DNA from: Ophioderma brevispina
Taxonomy: Eukaryota; Echinodermata; Ophiuroidea; Amphilepidida; Ophiodermatidae
Direction of reading: 5' to 3'
Length of the DNA stretch: 64,000 bases
Assembly: GCA_023653785.1 (NCBI GenBank)
Contig: JAMKCH010010218.1
Coordinates: forward strand, 27,152-91,151
The notes beneath the pieces are model-generated. The model was not told the origin of the DNA. It worked only from the letters and a program-made list of their open reading frames with translations, and made no database searches. The position numbers were made by a program, and so were the translations under genes. Below are positions 59,855 through 64,000 of the stretch, piece by piece (position 1 is the first letter of the stretch; each line of letters begins with the position of its first letter).

Positions 59855-60500
59855 CTGTAAGAGAAGTCAAATTTCTGTAAAATATAGAAGGTCTGATGGT
59901 CACTCTTTCAGTAAGAGTGAAATTTAGGCTAGATTTAAAACACTGCACGTGGCTATTTCCAATATAAATAGAAATGGTGACCAACAACCGCTGATCTTTT
60001 CCTATTAAAGATGCAACAAGAGATTTTGAGGCATCAATGTAAGGTGTCATATGTAGCGAATTCATATAGATTAGACACTCAAAAGATTTCTTACCTTGTA
60101 TTTTGGTACAGAAATGTCCTAAAATTGAAAACAATAGGGGATTTTTATTTACTTATATTTATTAGTGCAAAAATCAGAATTTTCACATTTTTAAGGGGCA
60201 ACTGTTATGCGAAATCTCTCGTTGCACCTTTAAGTGTTGTTTGAGGGCTATCTAATCATTTTCATTGTATTTTATTGATGCAATCATCAAGCATCCATGT
60301 ATTTTGATTCCGCATGGACGGTCTATCATGATAAAAATAGGCTAGTTTAGATGCCGTGTGCGAGCCATGTGTTCGTGCTTAAAATATAGAATTCTTGTGC
60401 TCATGGTTCAATTGAACGAAAGCTGAAAGCAAAAGAAGGGCAAAGAAAACCCTTCTCCATTTCATATTGAAAGATTGCACCATCAAATGACCATGTCATT

Positions 60501-60662
60501 GGGAGTTTCCGTAACCTGACCCTTCTGACACTTTTTTCTGACACAATTATTAATTCGGAAACCCTTCACAGAATAAAGCACATGTTTATTCTGTTGTTTC
60601 CAAATTCATAAGTGTGTCAGAAAAAGTAGTGTGTCAGATGGGTCGGGTTACAGAAACTCCCC
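60501..60662. mobile_element. Foldback MITE with 8-base target duplication
   Basis: GGGAGTTTCCGTAACCTGAC, CCTTCTGACAC, TTCTGACACA and TTCGGAAAC on the left pair with GTTTCCAAATTCATAAGTGT, GTCAGAAAAAGTAGTGTGTC, AGATGGGTCGGGTTACAGAA and ACTCCC on the right, so the 162 bp unit is one long imperfect hairpin. ATGTCATT (60,493-60,500) and ATGCCATT (60,663-60,670) flank it, as for hAT-type insertion. It lies in ERCC5 intron A-B. Confidence 0.92.
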
Positions 60663-61109
60663 ATGCCATTAAAGTCTGGGACAGAATAAGGTGACCAATT
60701 TGACAGCACAGAACTGTCACCTCTGAAGAACAATCATCTGTGAACAGCAAAATCTTTTTAAAGCAGAAAGTTTACTTATGTGACTTATTTTATCCATGAG
60801 TGAAGCACAAATTGGGCCATTGGGAAATAAAGGTCACGGACATAGCCTACACATGCACAGTTATTATTTGGAGTATACGTAGAGCTAACAGACCTTTTCA
60901 AATTGAAGTTTTCCAATATGACGACCCTGATAAGCATCCAGTTTAGAAAAATGGGTCATCACACACACAGTTGTTGGCCAGGTGCAGCACTTTTCCAACA
61001 AAAATGAACAATTTTCTTTTCAAGGTGAAATTTATAAGAAACTTTACAAACTACTTTTTCCAAATCTACAATACTTTTGGTGAAAATTGAGCAAAACTAA
61101 AATCAAACT

Positions 61110-61425
61110 CTCCCTCTAGGTTTTCTTTGAGGGCCTGCTACCGGTATCCTGGTAACCAGTACTACCTGTCCCAGGGCTGGGTGGTCGGCAGCTAAACCGT
61201 CACCCATCACATTTCTAAGGAAATGCGATCGGGGGGTAGCTGGTTACCCTGGTAGAACTAAAAAGAATATGTACCTCCAAGGTCGTCGGCTCTGGAGAGC
61301 TAATGGCGGCCATCCAGCACATTGATGTCAGGAAGGGCATCCGGTCAATTATCTTTTGCCCCAATAAATCCTCACACAGCAGTATTGCTGTGAATGTGAG
61401 GTGAATCCGGCCACCCCCGTTAGGC
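61110..61425 (+). repeat. Interspersed repeat with GGAAGGGCATCCGGTCA tail
   Basis: Begins with an inverted pair, GGTATCCTGGTAACCAG and CTGGTTACCCTGGTAG. It continues through GTCAGGAAGGGCATCCGGTC, TTGCCCCAATAAATCCTCAC, wording typical of RTE-like LINE/SINE 3' tails. It includes the hairpin CCTCACACAGCAGTATTGCT / GTGAATGTGAGG (61,369-61,402) and ends in an A13 run. Confidence 0.6.
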
Positions 61426-62309
61426 TAACAAAAAAAAAAAAAATATCGTTTGTCTCAAAGCTGACGCGCGCGTTTGTAAATTTCGCGGTAAATTCAAAAA
61501 AAGTTATGCGGAACTTTTTTTTATTTTCTTTTTCAAAAAAAAAAATGGTTGAACTTCGATTTTTGTTGAAACTAAAACACCCGATTCAAGCGATCTGCAG
61601 CTCTCAGCATTGAACTGATTCATGCCTGCCAACTAGTACGATTTCGCCGTATTTTGTCCGTTTTCCCGAGTCCCTAAAGTGCTAAAAAATGTACGAGTAC
61701 GATTTCTGCATATCTCGATCGACTTTTAAAAATACAGATTGAAAAAAAATAATTTGCCAGAAATGTCCTTAGATATTTGACAAATAAAGTTCTGAAATTT
61801 TGTCCATAATAACCCCATCTTTTGAATGATATTTTTTTCTTAAAATTGGCCAGAAACTTCACAAATTGGAAGCAATATCAAGTATTTAAAACCCCTGACT
61901 TATATTCCCGACAACTTTCACTGATACCAGCATTTGTTTTTATGCCGTTTCCATTGATAGCCCTATTATATATGGCATCAAGCGCCAGTTTATTATTGTG
62001 TAAGAGACTGTTTTGTGATTCGTGATCGCGGCAGTATTTTTCAACAACACTGGCAGTGTGAAAGGTATCTCCCTGGTTAATGTCAATAGTTTTAGTCTTT
62101 ATTTTAATATTTTTTCTACACTTTCCATATTTAACTCTCTCTGAATTCAAATTTTAGGATATTTCAAGTTTATAAATCATCAATTTATTTTATGTTGGAT
62201 TGAAACATTAAATGACCAGTTGTGAAGCTGATGATAGTTTCCTGAAGTCATCAAAATGCATCAGAAGAAAATGCAAACTTAAATATGACTTTACTCTCAA
62301 TATAATTTT

Positions 62310-62612
62310 TTGTCTCCACTTAAGTAAAATACTGAAAAGATAATAATACAGAATAGATCCATGCCTCTGATCAGCTCCTAGGCACCTAACTGCCCGAAAT
62401 GGAGCTTTGTTGAGGTTTGGGTCCAACAGTCCACTTAGCTTCAAGTGTCTTCCATGTAGGCAGACTAGCTTATGGACTTTCTTTTAAATACACTTACATA
62501 AAATACTGAAAGGATAATAATAGATAGATCATTGCCTCTGATCAGCTCCTAGGTGACCACCTAACTGCCGGAGCTTTGTTGAGGTTTGGGTCAGTCCACT
62601 TATCGTATCGTG
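62310..62612 (+). repeat. Direct tandem duplication, ~180 bp period
   Basis: AAAATACTGAAAAGATAATA, GCCTCTGATCAGCTCCTAGG, CACCTAACTGCC, GGAGCTTTGTTGAGGTTTGG and GTCCACTTA occur at 62,325-62,440 and again at 62,498-62,601 with small indels. Confidence 0.88.
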
Positions 62613-62782
62613 TGTTTTGAACTGAATCACTTTGATATTTATGAGTGAGCGAATGGAGTTAGGAATTTAAAAAAAAATGTGCGTACTGCATTAGTTTTCA
62701 AAACACTCATCAGCTTTGAGACAAACTATATATTTTTTTGGCCTTAGCGGGGACAAAACCGGATTAAAAACTTTGGTTCTAA

Positions 62783-62806
62783 TACTACTACTACTACTAC
62801 TACTAC
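62783..62806 (+). repeat. (TAC)n microsatellite
   Basis: About eight TAC units, 20 bases inside intron A-B from exon A's donor. Confidence 0.95.
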
Positions 62807-62824
62807 ATACATGTAAATACTAAC

Positions 62825-63038
62825 TTAGCTCTCTTTCAAAATCAGCATTTCTAAAGAACTCCACATCCTTTCCTTTTGTGAAGAAGTTCTTGTACACAGA
62901 GCATCCACCAAATAACCAGACATCACTGTCGTCAGTGATGGTTCCCTGAGTTTGGTGTGTGAGGTCGAGGTAAGCACACTGAGCTTCTGCCTCCTGTGGA
63001 CTGACGATGAAGGGAAGGCCAAACAGCTGAAGAAGCTC
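62825..63038 (-). CDS. ERCC5: ERCC5 exon A: XPG-I nuclease domain
   Basis: This 214-nt exon encodes the XPG internal (I) domain, one half of the split FEN1/XPG nuclease active site. It opens with ELLQLFG, then shows QEAEAQCA (the paired glutamates that bind metal in FEN1-family enzymes) and [12 protein letters not shown] (the paired aspartates), followed by VYKNFF. All are in the order and spacing of animal XPG. The acceptor is a pyrimidine-containing tract ending TTACAG just before 63,038. The donor is A|GTTAGT after 62,825, leaving one base of a split codon. That base plus the first two of exon B make ATG, so A and B join in frame. The key acidic residues are intact. The upstream intron holds a (CA)n/(C)n run at 63,093-63,123. 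Confidence 0.93.
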
Positions 63039-63092
63039 CTGTAAGATTTTAGAACAGTAAGGAAGTAGATTTGAGAAATTATTCTCTTTTGA

Positions 63093-63123
63093 TGTGTGTG
63101 TGTGTGTGTGTGTGGGGGGGGGG
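63093..63123 (+). repeat. (TG)n-(G)n microsatellite
   Basis: Ten to eleven TG units followed by ten G, about 55 bases upstream (in gene order) of exon A's acceptor. On the transcribed sense it is a C-run then (CA)n. Confidence 0.95.
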
Positions 63124-63699
63124 ATATGGTTGCATGAAGGTGGGTGTGCATGGATGTACAATTGGTATGAGGTAGCAGCTATTATACCATCATCATTGCA
63201 ATTAATTAATAATATCACCTAAGATAATTTTTATCAGTTTGAACAGTAAAGAGGTTTGTCCATTTTGTACTGATAAAAGTGTAGATAATTCCAGTCTAGA
63301 AGGCAGGCAGATTTGAATTTTTAAGGAAGCAGGCATTGTACCAAATGGTTACACAAATTTTAACCAGTACACAAGTACAATTATCAAAGTTCATGAAGTT
63401 CTTGAGACACCTACATGACATTTGATCTTATGTGCTCTTTCACAACTGCCTAGCTGCATACTGAGCAGTTTATGATCCAAAATACCCTTCTAAATTAAAG
63501 CAAATCATTACTGAATTGAACTGTACTGAACTCTACATGGCCTTTTAACAGACTTTGTATACTACTCTACTTCCCAAATCTTTGATGTTTTTCATGTATG
63601 ACACAATACACTCTACTAGAGTGGTCAACAAACTTTTGGAACAACTTTGAATTCAGAAATACCCAGAAAAAATACATCGGTCCTCGGACCGCATGTGTC

Positions 63700-64000
63700 G
63701 CCTGTCGTCATGGTTTGTAAATGATAGGCCTCATATGACCTTTGACCTTGGCATGTGACCTTTGACCTCATCAACAAATGAGGGATCCAATGTTGCACCT
63801 ATGACTCAAGTTTGGTTCCAATTGAACATCAACTTTTCAATAGAGGCCAATTTTACATTTTCAGCCATCTTACAACTTGACCTTATATGACCTTCGATCT
63901 TGGCATGTGACCTTTGACCTCAACAAATGAGGGATCCAATATTGCATCTATGACTCAAGTTTGGTTTAAATCCATCAAAGTATGTGGATATTATTAACCC
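63700..64000 (+). repeat. Dispersed repeat V, copies 2 and 3, carrying DR1 sites
   Basis: Two tandem units of the repeat at 29,930-30,165: CAACAAATGAGGGATCCAAT, TATGACTCAAGTTTGG and ATCCATCAAAGTATG. Each is preceded by TGACCTTTGACCT. Perfect TGACCTTTGACCT occurs at 63,736-63,748, 63,756-63,768 and 63,908-63,920, and a degenerate TGACCTTCGATCT at 63,888-63,900. The last unit runs off the window. Confidence 0.88.

Larger units (their letters stand above)
42928..63038 (-). other. ERCC5: ERCC5/XPG gene locus, 3' half (five exons recognised)
   Basis: Five blocks on the minus strand, in the right order, match the C-terminal half of XPG, the structure-specific endonuclease that makes the 3' incision in nucleotide-excision repair. 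Exons: A 63,038-62,825, B 59,854-59,710, C 56,762-56,562, D 45,373-45,302, E 43,585-42,928. The N-terminal XPG domain and the long acidic spacer region must lie beyond the right edge, because I see no further XPG-like exon between 63,040 and 64,000. Intron C-D is about 11.2 kb and is filled with repeats; A-B and B-C are about 3 kb each; D-E about 1.7 kb with a LINE remnant. Retained introns rule out a processed pseudogene. Exons A and B join in phase, but B-C, C-D and D-E each miss by one base and exon E changes frame internally, so the locus is either error-laden sequence or a decaying copy. Confidence 0.88.

Noticed and set aside
59855..60134. N-terminal extension of the ERCC5 exon B frame to a methionine at 60,134
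   Set aside because: The acceptor TTACAG at 59,855 and homology both start at 59,854; upstream residues are intron.
63039..63218. Upstream extension of exon A including a His/Thr-rich stretch
   Set aside because: It is translation of the (CA)n/(C)n microsatellite in the intron.

Overview
This window is intron-bearing, repeat-dense eukaryotic DNA. The only host gene I can recognise is the 3' half of an ERCC5 (XPG/Rad2) DNA-repair endonuclease gene on the minus strand, running from about 63,040 down to 42,928. The rest is transposon debris, satellites and unassigned AT-rich sequence. Several degraded non-LTR retrotransposons, many miniature inverted-repeat elements (MITEs), tRNA-derived fragments and an animal-type XPG suggest an invertebrate metazoan, possibly a marine deuterostome. 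That taxonomic guess is inference only. There is no sign of prokaryotic operons, CRISPR or a compact gene cluster.

Layout. 1-12,000: no gene seen; G/C-rich MITE-like elements, a foldback element around tandem repeats, A/C-only simple DNA and a ~170 bp tandem array. 12,200-15,340: a minus-strand LINE split by a 1.4 kb insertion. 16,400-19,000: a MITE, two copies of another MITE in inverted tandem, a tandem repeat and a tRNA-Thr-like relic. 21,400-24,000: the best-preserved LINE, with APE-type endonuclease plus reverse transcriptase. 24,600-32,200: MITEs, foldback elements and a 1.1 kb C-rich minisatellite. 35,139-40,365: a 2.4-2.8 kb tandem duplication whose junctions lie inside a MITE. 42,928-64,000: the ERCC5 exons, whose introns carry a truncated LINE, a satellite array with a nested MITE, another LINE, a 670 bp duplication and several MITEs.

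ERCC5 exons show clear homology (PEAEA-like motif, [13 protein letters not shown] helix-hairpin-helix, FGW motif, a PCNA-binding QxxIxxFF box, and a basic C-terminus) with good splice sites. However, the reading frame fails by single bases at several places (near 56,757; between exons C and D; near 45,357; between exons D and E; and inside the last exon). The two copies of the 35-40 kb duplication also differ mostly by short indels. The simplest reading is a sequence with many residual indel errors (unpolished long reads); a decaying gene copy is the alternative.

I found no convincing new multi-gene system. The most interesting signals are the ERCC5 frame breaks, MITE-associated segmental duplication, the inverted-tandem MITE pair, and repeat families that carry nuclear-receptor DR1-like and RFX X-box-like sites.
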